A DNA stretch of 64,000 nucleotides from Shouchella patagoniensis (GCF_002019705.1 NZ_KV917377.1:1486565-1550564), one strand, 5' to 3'; shown: positions 1 through 8,919, counted from the stretch's first letter. Notes: generated from the sequence alone by a model not told the origin. Translations and numbers: made by a program.

Positions 1-610
1 CATCAAGTCCCTCCACATCTGCGGTAGGATCGGATTCTGCAAACCCTAAGCGCTGCGCTTCTTTTAGTACATCTGTATAAGCAAGTTTCTCTTTACTCAT
101 TTTCGTTAATATATAATTGGTTGTACCATTTACTATTCCCATCATTTTCGTAATGCGATCAGCTGCTAATCCTTCCGTAATCGTGCGAAGAATTGGAATA
201 CCCCCTGCGACACTTGCCTCATAATAAACATCGCATCCATGTTCTGCCGCTTGTTGAAGGAGAGAAGAACCATACTCTGCCATTAAGTCCTTATTTGCAG
301 TCACTATATGTTTTTTATGGCTGAGCGCTTTCTCTAATAAAAGCTTTGTCTCTTCAATTCCACCCATCACTTCTATAATGATGTCTATTTCAGGATCTTC
401 TATTACATCAGCTGGATCAGCGGTCAATTGAATACGCTCGTTCCACTCACCTCGTTCTTTTTGTAAATCTTTAACAAGCGCGCTCTTAATAGAAATAGGA
501 CCGCCTACTTGATGCTCAAGTTCATTTTGATGACGCGATACGATCTCTGCGACTCCTCTACCCACGGTTCCAAATCCTAAGAGACCGACTTGAATGACTC
601 TTCTCTCCAC
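1..610 (-). CDS. hom: Homoserine dehydrogenase, N-terminal 203 residues (runs off the left edge)
   Basis: NAD(P)-dependent homoserine dehydrogenase reduces aspartate semialdehyde to homoserine, the branch point to threonine and methionine. The start is GTG at 610 behind an AGGGAG-type ribosome site. The Rossmann motif GFGTVGRG sits at residues 12-19, and near the edge the family motif GIVNGTTNYIL is followed by ADVEGLD, part of the catalytic region. The C-terminal ACT domain expected in Bacillus lies outside the window. A sigma-A promoter with an inverted repeat lies just upstream. In B. subtilis hom is also next to yutH. Identification is secure. Confidence 0.95.
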   Translation of the reverse strand, partial: MERRVIQVGLLGFGTVGRGVAEIVSRHQNELEHQVGGPISIKSALVKDLQKERGEWNERIQLTADPADVIEDPEIDIIIEVMGGIEETKLLLEKALSHKKHIVTANKDLMAEYGSSLLQQAAEHGCDVYYEASVAGGIPILRTITEGLAADRITKMMGIVNGTTNYILTKMSKEKLAYTDVLKEAQRLGFAESDPTADVEGLD

Positions 611-623
611 GAACTCCACTCCC

Positions 624-669
624 TAATGTCCATTTAAAAAATACATTTGTTTTCTTATAAAGGACATTA
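624..669 (-). promoter_or_regulatory. Inverted repeat (putative operator) over the hom promoter
   Basis: TAATGTCC (624-631) and GGACATTA (662-669) form a perfect 8-bp inverted repeat with 30 bp between the arms. The upstream arm overlaps the -10 box and the other lies in the leader. As transcription should start near 659, both arms cannot be in the RNA, so a DNA operator is more likely than a hairpin. ThrR is known to act between -10 and +1 of hom in B. subtilis; that this is its site is inference. Confidence 0.5.
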
Positions 670-694
670 TAGTGTTTATTCTCTGTTTATTCAA
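666..694 (-). promoter_or_regulatory. Sigma-A promoter of hom
   Basis: On the minus strand TTGAAT, a 17-bp spacer and a perfect TATAAT lie 56 bp upstream of the GTG start. This is the only good sigma-A promoter in the gap between hom and yutH. Confidence 0.75.
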
Positions 695-702
695 GCTTTC
701 TT

Positions 703-1734
703 TTAAAGTTTTTGTCCTGGTAACCAATCTAAGGCTGGGATTGCTTGATATCTACTTAGCTTAGCTTCTTCAGCAAAGTTGCTTAAGAAATCTACATTTG
801 ATTTTTCATTATCTAAGAACGTTTGAAAATCCGTCGCTCGTTCTCGCTTTTGATTTGGTATTTGGGCGCGATAATAGTTTTCAATTGTTTCAAAATAATG
901 AAGAGGAAAAAGCAAGCGAGAAAACATTAGTTGCCATGAATAGGGAGATAATGTTTGCAATTCTTCGTATCCACCTAGAAAAGAAAGAATTTCTTCATTA
1001 CCTCTCGGATCATCTCGTTTATCTCGTACCCATTCAGCTAAGTCGCGAGCTCGATGATCGAATAAAAAAGTTGTTGGTGGTTTTACTATTTGCCCATTTT
1101 CCGATAAGCGCAACCAACTACTTTCATTAAAACGGCGATGACAAATCGTCCCTACATCTGTTGCTTCCATCGGAACATCTAAGCGGGTATCAACAGCATA
1201 TTGGATTGCATTTTCGGTTAACCCCATAAAATACGGATACGTATATAAAAATGCCTCATCAGTAAGTGTTTTTGGCCCTTGTGAAAAGATAGATTGATAC
1301 CAGTCTTCTAATTGTTCTAATCGAGTAGCCCAAAGAGTTGGCCATTGGCCGAGTACCGCATTGTCCCAATTTGCCTGACCTTGCTGGCCCGCTGCGTGCC
1401 AAGCATGTAGTTGTCCGCCCAAGTCCCAAGTCGATTGAATTCGTACCCCCCGATCGTCTCCCCAGTCTGGCAGCTTAAACAAGTAAACCTCCATGCCATC
1501 TATTAATGCTGATGGCTGATTGGAACGACTTGGAACAAGCTCTAGTACCGATTCATCACCAGCGGTCCGCATGTAAGTGGAAAAAGCAATCATTTGCTGT
1601 TCTTCTGATTGCAATTCGTCTTTAGGCAAGATAATATAAGCTTGATTATTTGCACGGATACATTCATACGGACCAATTGAAAAACGTTCTTCACAGTAGA
1701 GTTTGTATTGGTCGTAGAGATTACGCTCAAGCAT
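703..1734 (-). CDS. yutH: Spore coat-associated protein YutH
   Basis: 343 residues, starting at ATG 1734 behind AAGGAGGG. It resembles YutH, a spore coat protein of Bacillus distantly related to the CotS/aminoglycoside-phosphotransferase-like fold. No intact kinase catalytic loop (HxDxxxxN) is evident; the family is thought to be structural. Position beside hom matches B. subtilis. It is read toward hom, and the 92-bp gap holds the hom promoter rather than a strong terminator. Its own promoter must lie in 1735-1904, shared divergently with yutG; expression in the sporulating mother cell is expected from the family, not seen here. Confidence 0.85.
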   Translation of the reverse strand: MLERNLYDQYKLYCEERFSIGPYECIRANNQAYIILPKDELQSEEQQMIAFSTYMRTAGDESVLELVPSRSNQPSALIDGMEVYLFKLPDWGDDRGVRIQSTWDLGGQLHAWHAAGQQGQANWDNAVLGQWPTLWATRLEQLEDWYQSIFSQGPKTLTDEAFLYTYPYFMGLTENAIQYAVDTRLDVPMEATDVGTICHRRFNESSWLRLSENGQIVKPPTTFLFDHRARDLAEWVRDKRDDPRGNEEILSFLGGYEELQTLSPYSWQLMFSRLLFPLHYFETIENYYRAQIPNQKRERATDFQTFLDNEKSNVDFLSNFAEEAKLSRYQAIPALDWLPGQKL

Positions 1735-1904
1735 GAATAGTCCCTCCTTACACAGAGCTGTTTTTCTAGTCTATGACCCAGTCGCATAAAATGTGTATTC
1801 TCACGTAGAATGAATAATGCAAACAGCTAAATCGCTCTATTTTGTCGAAAAATAATATGACAGAGATAAAAAAATGGAAAAATTAAATAATAAGGAGGAG
1901 TCAC

Positions 1905-2393
1905 ATGGAAAAAGATCCAGTAGAACAGAGCGCTAGGTCCCTTTTGACTGAACGAGGTCTTAGTCTTATAGACATTGCCGAGCTTGTTTATGAACTTCAA
2001 GCGAAATACCATCCAGGACTTACCATTGAAACGTGTATTCACAATGTTGATCGTGTTTTATCCAAACGCGAAGTACAGAACGCGGTTATTACGGGGATCC
2101 AATTAGATCAACTTACTGAACAACAGAAACTTTCCGAACCATTGCAAAGCATGTTAGAACGAGATGAAGGTTTATATGGAGTTGATGAAATTGTTGCTCT
2201 ATCTATTGTGAATGTTTATGGATCAATCGGTTTAACAAATTTTGGTTACGTAGACAAATTAAAACCTGGGATATTAAAAAAGTTAAATGATAAATCAATC
2301 GGAGCTTGTCATACTTTTTTAGATGATATTGTAGGAGCCATTGCTGCGGCGGCTTCTAGTCGACTCGCTCACCGCAAGGCGAATGTTGAATAA
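1905..2393 (+). CDS. yutG: YutG, phosphatidylglycerophosphatase A-like protein
   Basis: 162 residues with AAGGAGGAG seven bases before the ATG. The C-terminal half (DEIVALSIVNVYG, then TFLDDIVGAIAAA near residues 139-151) follows the PgpA family (PF04608), which dephosphorylates phosphatidylglycerophosphate. The Bacillus YutG subgroup is shorter and soluble-looking compared with enterobacterial PgpA, which has clear membrane helices, so the substrate is uncertain. It is transcribed alone, divergently from yutH, and ends at a bidirectional terminator shared with the convergent yutF. Confidence 0.8.
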   Translation: MEKDPVEQSARSLLTERGLSLIDIAELVYELQAKYHPGLTIETCIHNVDRVLSKREVQNAVITGIQLDQLTEQQKLSEPLQSMLERDEGLYGVDEIVALSIVNVYGSIGLTNFGYVDKLKPGILKKLNDKSIGACHTFLDDIVGAIAAAASSRLAHRKANVE

Positions 2394-2395
2394 GC

Positions 2396-2427
2396 AAAAA
2401 GCCAGCTGCTAATGCAGTTGGCTTTTT
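2396..2427. terminator. Bidirectional terminator between yutG and yutF
   Basis: GCCAGCTGC-TAAT-GCAGTTGGC stem with TTTTT on one side and AAAAA on the other, between two convergent genes. Confidence 0.85.
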
Positions 2428-2429
2428 CA

Positions 2430-3182
2430 TCACAGTTTCCAATCATCAAGCGACTTTATGCTATAGGTTGGCTGTTCCTTATAAAGAGATACATTTTTTG
2501 ATACTCCTGTTTGTACGTGAATCGTATCTATGTGAGCATTCATTCCTGCACAGAGATCTGTTTCATAATTATCACCAACAAGGACGGTATCTTCCTTTTC
2601 CATTCCTAACATCTTCATTGCAGCAGTAATAATAGCTGCACCTGGTTTACCGATAAAAATCGGCTCTATTCTTGACGCATAGGCAATTGCCGCTGCTATT
2701 GCACCGTTCCCAGCAACCAATCCTTTTTCCGTTGTAATCATCCTATCTGGATTCGTTGCAATAAAAATTGATCCAGCTACAATTTGACGAGCAGCAGCAC
2801 TTATTTTATTGTACGTCACATCTCGATCAAGACCAACAACAACGATGTCTGGATTGAAATCTGTTTGTTTAAATTCAGCAAGCGCTTCCTTTAATCCTCT
2901 TTCTCCAATTATTGAAATAGATGCATTAGGATGTTTGTCTTGCAAATAAATGGCTGTAGCTATACTTGATGTCATCACTTGTGATGCATGAGCGTTAATA
3001 CCTAAATGGTTTAATTTAGCAGCCACCTCATCAGGTGACCTTGTGGAGTTGTTTGTTACAAATCCATAATTAATGCCTTTATTCGTTAATGAATCAATAA
3101 ATCGAATTGCACTAGGAATAGGCACATCGCCATGATAAACGGTGCCATCTAAATCAAATAAATAACCAGAATAAGATTTCAT
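2430..3182 (-). CDS. yutF: HAD-superfamily phosphatase YutF (NagD/PGP type)
   Basis: 250 residues, the usual length for NagD-like HAD hydrolases. Motif I is DLDGT at residues 10-14 (nucleophile D10, acid D12), motif II is in VTNNSTRS (about 43-50), and motif IV is GDNYETD near 204-210. It has the C2 cap typical of the p-nitrophenyl phosphatase/sugar phosphatase group. The in vivo substrate is unknown; a phosphosugar or glycerol phosphate is likely from the family. The 15-bp gap to the upstream DUF86 gene suggests co-transcription. Start ATG 3182 has a modest AAGGTAGTGG site. Confidence 0.88.
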   Translation of the reverse strand: MKSYSGYLFDLDGTVYHGDVPIPSAIRFIDSLTNKGINYGFVTNNSTRSPDEVAAKLNHLGINAHASQVMTSSIATAIYLQDKHPNASISIIGERGLKEALAEFKQTDFNPDIVVVGLDRDVTYNKISAAARQIVAGSIFIATNPDRMITTEKGLVAGNGAIAAAIAYASRIEPIFIGKPGAAIITAAMKMLGMEKEDTVLVGDNYETDLCAGMNAHIDTIHVQTGVSKNVSLYKEQPTYSIKSLDDWKL

Positions 3183-3197
3183 ATAACCACTACCTTT

Positions 3198-3653
3198 TTA
3201 CTCATTGCCATTATGGTCGGGCATGAAAGCTGTAATCACACCTAGTTCATTTTTTAAGTAAACACGAATATTTCCCGGGAATTGTTCTAGACTAGAATAG
3301 TTTTCCTTTAATACTTGTAGCATTTCTAATCCTTGTAATGATGTATACTTATAGGCTATCGACTTCCTAAATCTTATTACAGATTTTAATTCTCTCGCAT
3401 TTGTTTCATTAATAACAGCTTCATCATGCAAAATGTCAATAATATCTTCGTACCCTCCCGGATCACGCATAATAAAGCCATCAATCATTTGATTGCCAAC
3501 ATCAATAATAGATTCAATTATTACTGTACCTACTCGCTCGATGGCTAATTGGTCCTTAATTACATCCGTAAAAGATTCACTATTAATAAAAGAAAGCAAT
3601 GACTCCATATGAGCCAATGTTTGCTCAATTTTTTGTTGGTCTACAAAATACAT
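3198..3653 (-). CDS. yutE: YutE, DUF86/HepT-like protein
   Basis: 151-residue all-helical protein of the DUF86 family, similar to B. subtilis YutE. HepT toxins of this family carry R-x4-H-x-Y, an RNase/AMPylation target motif; here the equivalent site near residue 117 reads RKSIAYKY, with tyrosine in place of the histidine. No MntA-type minimal nucleotidyltransferase lies beside it. It therefore looks like a domesticated HepT relative of unknown role rather than a toxin. It sits directly upstream of yutF on the same strand, as in B. subtilis. Confidence 0.8.
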   Translation of the reverse strand: MYFVDQQKIEQTLAHMESLLSFINSESFTDVIKDQLAIERVGTVIIESIIDVGNQMIDGFIMRDPGGYEDIIDILHDEAVINETNARELKSVIRFRKSIAYKYTSLQGLEMLQVLKENYSSLEQFPGNIRVYLKNELGVITAFMPDHNGNE

Positions 3654-3720
3654 CGTATCTGTACCTCATTTCATCATTGAATTTATATATATGGGCATTC
3701 TAAAAATTGGAGGTGAAGAT

Positions 3721-3975
3721 ATGGCTAAAAAGAAGCCCAATGATTACTATCATGACTTTTCCAATGTCGAAGCACAACATAATTACATTTTGCCTGAAGC
3801 AACACCAGAAGGACCATACGGATCGCCAATTAATAAAGATAAACCTGTCGAAAATAAATCAACAGAATGGGAAGCTGGTCAACGAGAATACAGCGCCTTC
3901 AATTACGAAGATAAAGAACGTCATGATGACTTGTCTCGAAAATATCCAAATCATCACCCATTACATGACGAATAA
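3721..3975 (+). CDS. Small uncharacterised Bacillaceae protein
   Basis: 84 residues from ATG 3721, chosen because GGAGGTGAAG lies right before it; an upstream in-frame ATG at 3691 lacks such a site. The protein is hydrophilic, rich in Asp, Asn, His and Tyr, with no membrane segment or signal peptide. Motifs such as NVEAQHNYILPE and PEGPYGSP recall small proteins annotated only as cytosolic protein in Bacillus genomes. It is single, divergent from yutE, and ends at a strong terminator shared with yutD. Function unknown. Confidence 0.75.
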   Translation: MAKKKPNDYYHDFSNVEAQHNYILPEATPEGPYGSPINKDKPVENKSTEWEAGQREYSAFNYEDKERHDDLSRKYPNHHPLHDE

Positions 3976-4000
3976 AAACGGAGCGGTTGCTCCGTTTTTT
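3974..4000. terminator. Bidirectional terminator (small ORF / yutD)
   Basis: AAAAA-CGGAGC-GGTT-GCTCCG-TTTTTT, a perfect stem with U-tracts for both directions. The stop codon of yutD lies at its right edge. Confidence 0.88.
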
Positions 4001-4289
4001 ACGCTTCCACAGCTTGTTTTTTTATGCGCTTTAAAACAAAATAAGCACACCCAAAATTGCAGTATTCATATAAATAGTCAGGGAGTGTGCTAATCTTTTT
4101 ATCAAACGTCGATTTTTTATTTTTATCATCAAAAAAACCACGCAATCTCAATTGATTATAACCCCAATCGCCAACAATATAATCATATTTATTTAATACA
4201 TCACTGTAACGAGCTTTAAATGCTTCTTCGTCCCAGCCATCTTTCTCATCTTGAAGTACTTCAAATTCTATACCGGAAATCGCAATCAT
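3999..4289 (-). CDS. yutD: YutD, DUF1027 protein
   Basis: 96 residues from ATG 4289, six bases after GAGGTG; a GTG at 4298 would lie inside that ribosome site. The motif RYSDVLNKYDYIVGDWGYNQ and the following LRLRGFFDD are hallmarks of the DUF1027/YutD family in Firmicutes. The function is unknown. C-terminal CNFGCAYFVLKR is conserved in the family. Order relative to yutE and yutC matches B. subtilis, with the small ORF at 3721 inserted between. Confidence 0.85.
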   Translation of the reverse strand: MIAISGIEFEVLQDEKDGWDEEAFKARYSDVLNKYDYIVGDWGYNQLRLRGFFDDKNKKSTFDKKISTLPDYLYEYCNFGCAYFVLKRIKKQAVEA

Positions 4290-4517
4290 TGCACACACCT
4301 CAAATCCGTTTGTTCTCCTTTTAGTTTAACATAGGACGATTACATTCGCCGTATAAAAACACGGGTAAGATGAAATTCAACCTCAAGTCAGTCATCCATA
4401 AATTGTTAGAACTAGCTTCTCCAGTTAGAGACATGCTAATAACAAGAAACAGGCAAACATTGTCTTTGTGTTCTTACAGAACTTTATGAAGTAGAAAAAA
4501 ACTGGAGGAAACTGTTT

Positions 4518-5129
4518 ATGAAGAAAGTTGCACTTACTACTCTTACCATCCTTACCTTATTATCAGCATGCAATCAATCAAGTTCTGAAGGATTGTTTGA
4601 AACCAATAATGCAAACCAAACAATGCTTGGTACCGAGTATGATTCCAATAACATGAATCGTAGTTATGGTTATGCAAGGCATACAAGTGAGGAAATGGAA
4701 CGAAACAATAACCATGCGGGAGCACTTGTTTTTGATCGAGACAAATTGGCTGAAGGTATTTCAAGAATGGTCGTTGATATTCAATCTGTAAGCGAAGCCG
4801 CTGTCTTAATTACTGACAAATACGCTCTGGCTGTATACAAACAACAAGACGGACAACCAGAGAACCTTGTGGCTGATCAAGTAAAAAGAACCTTGCTTGC
4901 TTCGTTGCCAAGCTTCTATGAGGCATATGTATCAAATGATCCTTCTCACATGAAAGATATTCAACGTTTTCAGAATACAACTGCAGGTAGTCAAGATTAT
5001 AAATGGTTGATTGATGAAACCATTAAAGAATTAAAACAAGATCCACAGGGAGACGTAGCAGATCAAACAGAGGATGATCAAACGGAAATATTAAATGAAA
5101 AACAAGAAAAACTACGTCAAGAAAAATAA
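4518..5129 (+). CDS. yutC: YhcN/YlaJ-family sporulation lipoprotein (YutC-like)
   Basis: 203 residues with a lipoprotein signal peptide: MKK, a hydrophobic stretch and lipobox LSAC with C18 as acylation site. The mature part has the YhcN/YlaJ domain (about 65-175), including AVLITDKYALAVYK. Members are spore inner-membrane or cortex-associated lipoproteins made in the forespore. The C-terminal tail is strongly charged (many D, E, Q, K). RBS ACTGGAGGAAAC precedes the ATG. Position next to lipA agrees with YutC. Confidence 0.82.
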   Translation: MKKVALTTLTILTLLSACNQSSSEGLFETNNANQTMLGTEYDSNNMNRSYGYARHTSEEMERNNNHAGALVFDRDKLAEGISRMVVDIQSVSEAAVLITDKYALAVYKQQDGQPENLVADQVKRTLLASLPSFYEAYVSNDPSHMKDIQRFQNTTAGSQDYKWLIDETIKELKQDPQGDVADQTEDDQTEILNEKQEKLRQEK

Positions 5130-5158
5130 CGATCATGCTTAGGCATGATCGTTATTTG
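5125..5158. terminator. Bidirectional terminator (yutC / lipA)
   Basis: Perfect 13-bp arms ATAACGATCATGC / GCATGATCGTTAT around TTAG, followed by TTGTT on the plus side and preceded by an A-rich run. It separates two convergent genes. Confidence 0.82.
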
Positions 5159-6085
5159 TTATACATGTTGTTCGCCTTGGACTTTCTTAGCTTCCATATT
5201 CACTTGTGCTTGATTAACTTGTTCATCCGCGTGATAAGAAGAACGGACAAGGGGCCCAGCTTCACAATGACTAAACCCTTTATCAATTGCAATTTGCTTT
5301 AATTCAGCAAATTCATCAGGGTGATAGTATTTTATCACTTTTAAATGTTTTTTAGTTGGCTGCAAATACTGACCAATCGTCATTATGTCAACGTCATGAG
5401 CACGCAGATCATCCATTGTTTCTAAAATTTCTTCTTTCGTTTCTCCCAATCCCACCATTAAACTTGACTTTGTTGGGATATCTGCATGCATTTCTTTGGC
5501 ACGTTTTAAAAATTCGAGTGTCCGGTCATACTTTGCTCGCGCGCGTACTTTAGGTGTTAAACGTCGGACTGTTTCAATGTTATGATTCATAATATTAGGT
5601 CTTGCATCCATCAAAGTTTGCAAACTTCCCTCGTTACCTAACATATCAGACGGCAATACTTCAATTGTACAAAATGGATTTTTACGACGAACTGCCTTTA
5701 CCGTTTCGGCAAAAACAAAGGCACCACCATCTTTTAAGTCATCTCGAGCAACAGCCGTAATGACAACATGCTTTAACCCCATTGTTTCAACTGATTCTGC
5801 TACACGTTCAGGTTCTTCTAAATCCAATTCCGTTGGCAAACCTGTTTTCACAGCACAAAAACGGCAACCCCGTGTACAAGTATCACCTAAAATCATGAAT
5901 GTAGCTGTTTTTCTTACAGCCCAACATTCGTGGATATTTGGGCAGCGTGCTTCCTCACATACTGTATGTAGTTTTTTTTCGCGCATCATTTTTTTTAAAC
6001 CTGTATATGACTCATTCGTATTTAGTTTAATTTTAAGCCAATCGGGTTTTCTTTGATACGTTTCTTTCTCCTCATTCTTCTCCAC
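5159..6085 (-). CDS. lipA: Lipoyl synthase
   Basis: 308-residue radical-SAM enzyme that inserts two sulfurs into octanoyl groups to form lipoyl cofactor. The auxiliary 4Fe-4S cluster cysteines are C43, C48 and C54 (C-x4-C-x5-C) and the radical-SAM cysteines C70, C74 and C77 (CTRGCRFC). The C-terminal RSSYHA motif supplies the conserved serine ligand. Start is GTG 6085 with GGGGTGG seven bases upstream. Its product would be needed for gcvH (26755) and oxoacid dehydrogenases. It is divergent from lytH and monocistronic by terminator placement. Confidence 0.96.
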   Translation of the reverse strand: MEKNEEKETYQRKPDWLKIKLNTNESYTGLKKMMREKKLHTVCEEARCPNIHECWAVRKTATFMILGDTCTRGCRFCAVKTGLPTELDLEEPERVAESVETMGLKHVVITAVARDDLKDGGAFVFAETVKAVRRKNPFCTIEVLPSDMLGNEGSLQTLMDARPNIMNHNIETVRRLTPKVRARAKYDRTLEFLKRAKEMHADIPTKSSLMVGLGETKEEILETMDDLRAHDVDIMTIGQYLQPTKKHLKVIKYYHPDEFAELKQIAIDKGFSHCEAGPLVRSSYHADEQVNQAQVNMEAKKVQGEQHV

Positions 6086-6262
6086 TAAGTTGCCACCCCT
6101 TCAATTGGGAATTTTCATTCAGTTACCATCATCCTACCACGTTTCGTCATATTTAACCAACCCTCCTTGTTGAAAAAGAGTGAAAAATGGCAAGCATTTT
6201 CAGTCATTATTTTTCGAAATTGCTACATACTAACAAAAAGCTAGAGAAAGGAGTCGTGATAA

Positions 6263-7258
6263 ATGTCTACATTTCGACGTTTCATTTTCATCTGTGTCGT
6301 TGGTATCATCTGTCTATCATCCTTTACCCATTATGCATCAGCAGTAGAGACCGAAAAAAACCCCTTTGTAGAAAGGCTCGCTTTATATAAGAAGATGGAG
6401 ACCATAACAAATGTACCTTGGCACTACTTAGCTGCTGTTGACTCGTACGAAAGAGGATTACGCAAGGCACTTCGAGACCGCCCGGATTCAAACGGTTTTA
6501 TTTCAATATATTATGCACAAGAAGACTGGGTAGGTGCCCTTAATCCTAATCCAGGTGATACCAATCCTAATACAATAAGTTTATTTGAAGGAATTGGTTT
6601 AGATGGAAATGGGGATGGTAAAGCCCTGCTCTCAGATGATGAAGACGTTTTATATACATTGGCCCGCTACTTAGAATCATATGGATTTGCAGAAGAGGAT
6701 TTTCGAATTGCATTATGGCATTTTTATCAACGGGAGCAAAGTGTCAATATTGTTTATGGTCATTCTTTAGTTTATAAACATTATCAAACACTAGATCTCC
6801 ATCAACATGCATTTGTTATGCCCTTAAACCATAATTATAGTTATCGGAGTACATGGGGTGATCGCCGTGGCTGGGGTGGGCGCCGTATCCACGAAGGTAC
6901 AGATCTTTTTGCTAATTATAACGTCCCAATCCAATCCGCATCAAACGGAATTGTCGAAACAATTGGGTGGAACCCCTATGGTGGTTGGCGTGTGGGGATA
7001 AGAGACTTGGATAATATCTACCATTATTACGCCCATTTAAACGGTTTTGAAAAGGGCATTGAAGAAGGTTCTATTATTAAAGCTGGACAAATTATTGGTT
7101 ATTGTGGAAGCTCTGGCTACGGTAAACCGGGTACCCAAGGAAAGTTCCCCCCTCACCTACACTATGGTATGTACCGAGACAACGGGACAACAGAATGGTC
7201 ATTTGATCCCTTCCCATCATTAAAACAATGGGAAAGGGCCGCAAGAAAAGCAAATTAA
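6263..7258 (+). CDS. lytH: Sporulation M23 endopeptidase (LytH/YunA)
   Basis: 331 residues with an N-terminal signal peptide (hydrophobic 5-25, cleavage after ASA). The C-terminal peptidase M23 domain (about 185-310) has zinc ligands H210 and D214 in HEGTD, and H298/H300 in HLH. In B. subtilis LytH trims cortex peptides to single L-alanine side chains as an L-Ala-D-Glu endopeptidase in the mother cell. The N-terminal region (about 40-180) starting NVPWHYLAAVD is typical of the family. It is divergent from lipA, with RBS AAAGGAG before ATG 6263. Confidence 0.9.
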   Translation: MSTFRRFIFICVVGIICLSSFTHYASAVETEKNPFVERLALYKKMETITNVPWHYLAAVDSYERGLRKALRDRPDSNGFISIYYAQEDWVGALNPNPGDTNPNTISLFEGIGLDGNGDGKALLSDDEDVLYTLARYLESYGFAEEDFRIALWHFYQREQSVNIVYGHSLVYKHYQTLDLHQHAFVMPLNHNYSYRSTWGDRRGWGGRRIHEGTDLFANYNVPIQSASNGIVETIGWNPYGGWRVGIRDLDNIYHYYAHLNGFEKGIEEGSIIKAGQIIGYCGSSGYGKPGTQGKFPPHLHYGMYRDNGTTEWSFDPFPSLKQWERAARKAN

Positions 7259-7269
7259 TAAAGGAACGT

Positions 7270-7299
7270 AAAAAAGCAAGGCCAAGGCCTTGCTTTTTT
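7270..7299. terminator. Bidirectional terminator (lytH / lysine carrier)
   Basis: AAAAAGCAAGGCC-AA-GGCCTTGCTTTTTT, a strong symmetric stem between convergent genes. Confidence 0.88.
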
Positions 7300-7302
7300 C
7301 AT

Positions 7303-8919
7303 TTACGCTGATGTTTGTTTCTTATTTAACACTTGTAAGACGAACACAACAAGTGCCAGTAAAATTAATGCTGCAATCCAAGCTATGGCAATTCCAAAGA
7401 ATCCAAGTACAAGGAAAGCCATCGCAGCAATAACAGCTGTAAAAACCGCATAAGGAAGCTGTGTGATTACGTGATCCATATGATGAGAACCAGATCCTGC
7501 TGCTGACAAAATAGTTGAATCAGAAATTGGCGAAATATGGTCGCCAAATATTGAACCAGCGAGCACAGCTGCAAACATAGGGATAAGCATTGATGGATCA
7601 ATGACAACAGCCATTTGACCAGCAATGGGTAATAATATTCCAAACGTACCCCATGATGTGCCAGTAGCCAAACCAGAGATGGCAGCCATTAAGAAAATCA
7701 TCACTGGTAAAAACCGCGGATCAATTGATTGATCAACTAAGCCTGCTAAATACTGACCAGTTCCTAAACGGTCTATCATTTCAATCGTTGTCCAAGCGAG
7801 AATAAGAATATAAATAGCTGGTAGCATAGATGCTAAACCCGCCTTTATTGCTTTACCAAAATCAGCCATTACTGGTTTAGCAGACAATGTAACACCTACG
7901 CTCGTTACAAAGCCAATAATGCTCCCAATTAGCAACGAAAAACCAATATCCGTATACTCCATCATCGTTAGTACCGTAATGGCTTCGCCTTCACCAGCCG
8001 CACCTTGAGCACCCGTATAAAATAGAAGTGAAACGGTTGAGGCAATAAGCACCAAAATAGGCACAAATAATTGATAAATTCGACCGTTTTTCATAACAAG
8101 TTCCTCATCAAGATCCCCGACAACTGCACCTTTTGCTGGGTCTGTAAGCTGCCCATTTTCTTTTGCACGAACTTCATGTTTCTTCATTAATCCGATATCA
8201 ATATTAAAGATTATAATTAAAATTAAAAACAACAACGCAATCAGCGCGTAAAAATTCATCGGTACTGTATACATAAATGCTTGAAAAGCACTATACTCAG
8301 TAATTTGGTTACTAACTAAAATTGTAGCCATAACCCCAATAATATAAGCTCCCCAACTAGATAGAGGCATTAACACACAGATTGGTGCCGACGTTGAATC
8401 AACAATATAAGCTAGTTTTGCTCGAGACACACGATAACGGTCAGTCAGTGGTCTACTCATATTCCCAACTGTTAAAGCATTAAAATAATCATCAATAAAA
8501 ATAACAAGACCTAAAAAGAACGGTAAAAACAATGCCCCTTTTCTTGTCGTTATACGTTTGGCAGCCCAACGACTAAATGCTTGACCACCGCCAGAGAACG
8601 TAATTAAACTAGCTACCATGCCTAAGAATAATAAAAACAACATGATGTAGAGTTCCCAATTATTTAAAACGAAACCTGCTTCACCAATCGCCTGCAGTAC
8701 GCCTGAAATAGTAGGCTCATCCAAAGTATCAAAAGATAAAAACAATGCAGCAATTGTTTGAAAAATGCCTGCTAACGCTTGTCCTACGTGTTGGTCAAAA
8801 GCGATAAATGCACCAACTAATATAGCAATCCCCAATGAAATTAATACTTTTCTTGTTAAAATCACAAGAGTTAACGCCAAAATCGGCGGTATAAGCGATA
8901 TCCAACCAAAGTGTTCCAA
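7303..8919 (-). CDS. NhaC-family carrier, probable lysine transporter (LysW-like)
   Basis: 538 residues with about 12 hydrophobic segments, Na+/H+ antiporter NhaC family (PF03553). The start is TTG 8919, six bases after AAGGAGAGG; an open frame extends upstream to 9120 but crosses the riboswitch and is not coding. Motifs such as FIDDYFNALTVGN (about residues 144-156), MPLSSWGAYIIG and ISDSTILSAAG match the family. NhaC homologues preceded by a lysine riboswitch were proposed to be lysine permeases; I infer lysine (perhaps Na+-coupled) uptake here. It is a single-gene unit with its own promoter and terminator. Confidence 0.85.
   Translation of the reverse strand: MEHFGWISLIPPILALTLVILTRKVLISLGIAILVGAFIAFDQHVGQALAGIFQTIAALFLSFDTLDEPTISGVLQAIGEAGFVLNNWELYIMLFLLFLGMVASLITFSGGGQAFSRWAAKRITTRKGALFLPFFLGLVIFIDDYFNALTVGNMSRPLTDRYRVSRAKLAYIVDSTSAPICVLMPLSSWGAYIIGVMATILVSNQITEYSAFQAFMYTVPMNFYALIALLFLILIIIFNIDIGLMKKHEVRAKENGQLTDPAKGAVVGDLDEELVMKNGRIYQLFVPILVLIASTVSLLFYTGAQGAAGEGEAITVLTMMEYTDIGFSLLIGSIIGFVTSVGVTLSAKPVMADFGKAIKAGLASMLPAIYILILAWTTIEMIDRLGTGQYLAGLVDQSIDPRFLPVMIFLMAAISGLATGTSWGTFGILLPIAGQMAVVIDPSMLIPMFAAVLAGSIFGDHISPISDSTILSAAGSGSHHMDHVITQLPYAVFTAVIAAMAFLVLGFFGIAIAWIAALILLALVVFVLQVLNKKQTSA

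Noticed and set aside
798-1130. Plus-strand frame of 110 codons inside yutH
   Set aside because: Lies entirely antisense to a well-supported gene, no ribosome site, no family resemblance.
1756-1828. AGCTGTTT/AAACAGCT inverted repeat between yutH and yutG
   Set aside because: Only 8 bp with 57 bp between the arms and no promoter context; chance level.
3198-3653. Toxin-antitoxin system (HepT-like)
   Set aside because: No nucleotidyltransferase partner adjacent and the catalytic histidine position is Tyr; same locus is conserved housekeeping synteny in Bacillus.
6200-6262. Sigma-K promoter for lytH (CATACTAAC at about 6224)
   Set aside because: The -10 resemblance is partial and no convincing -35 is visible at the right distance, so not listed as a feature.
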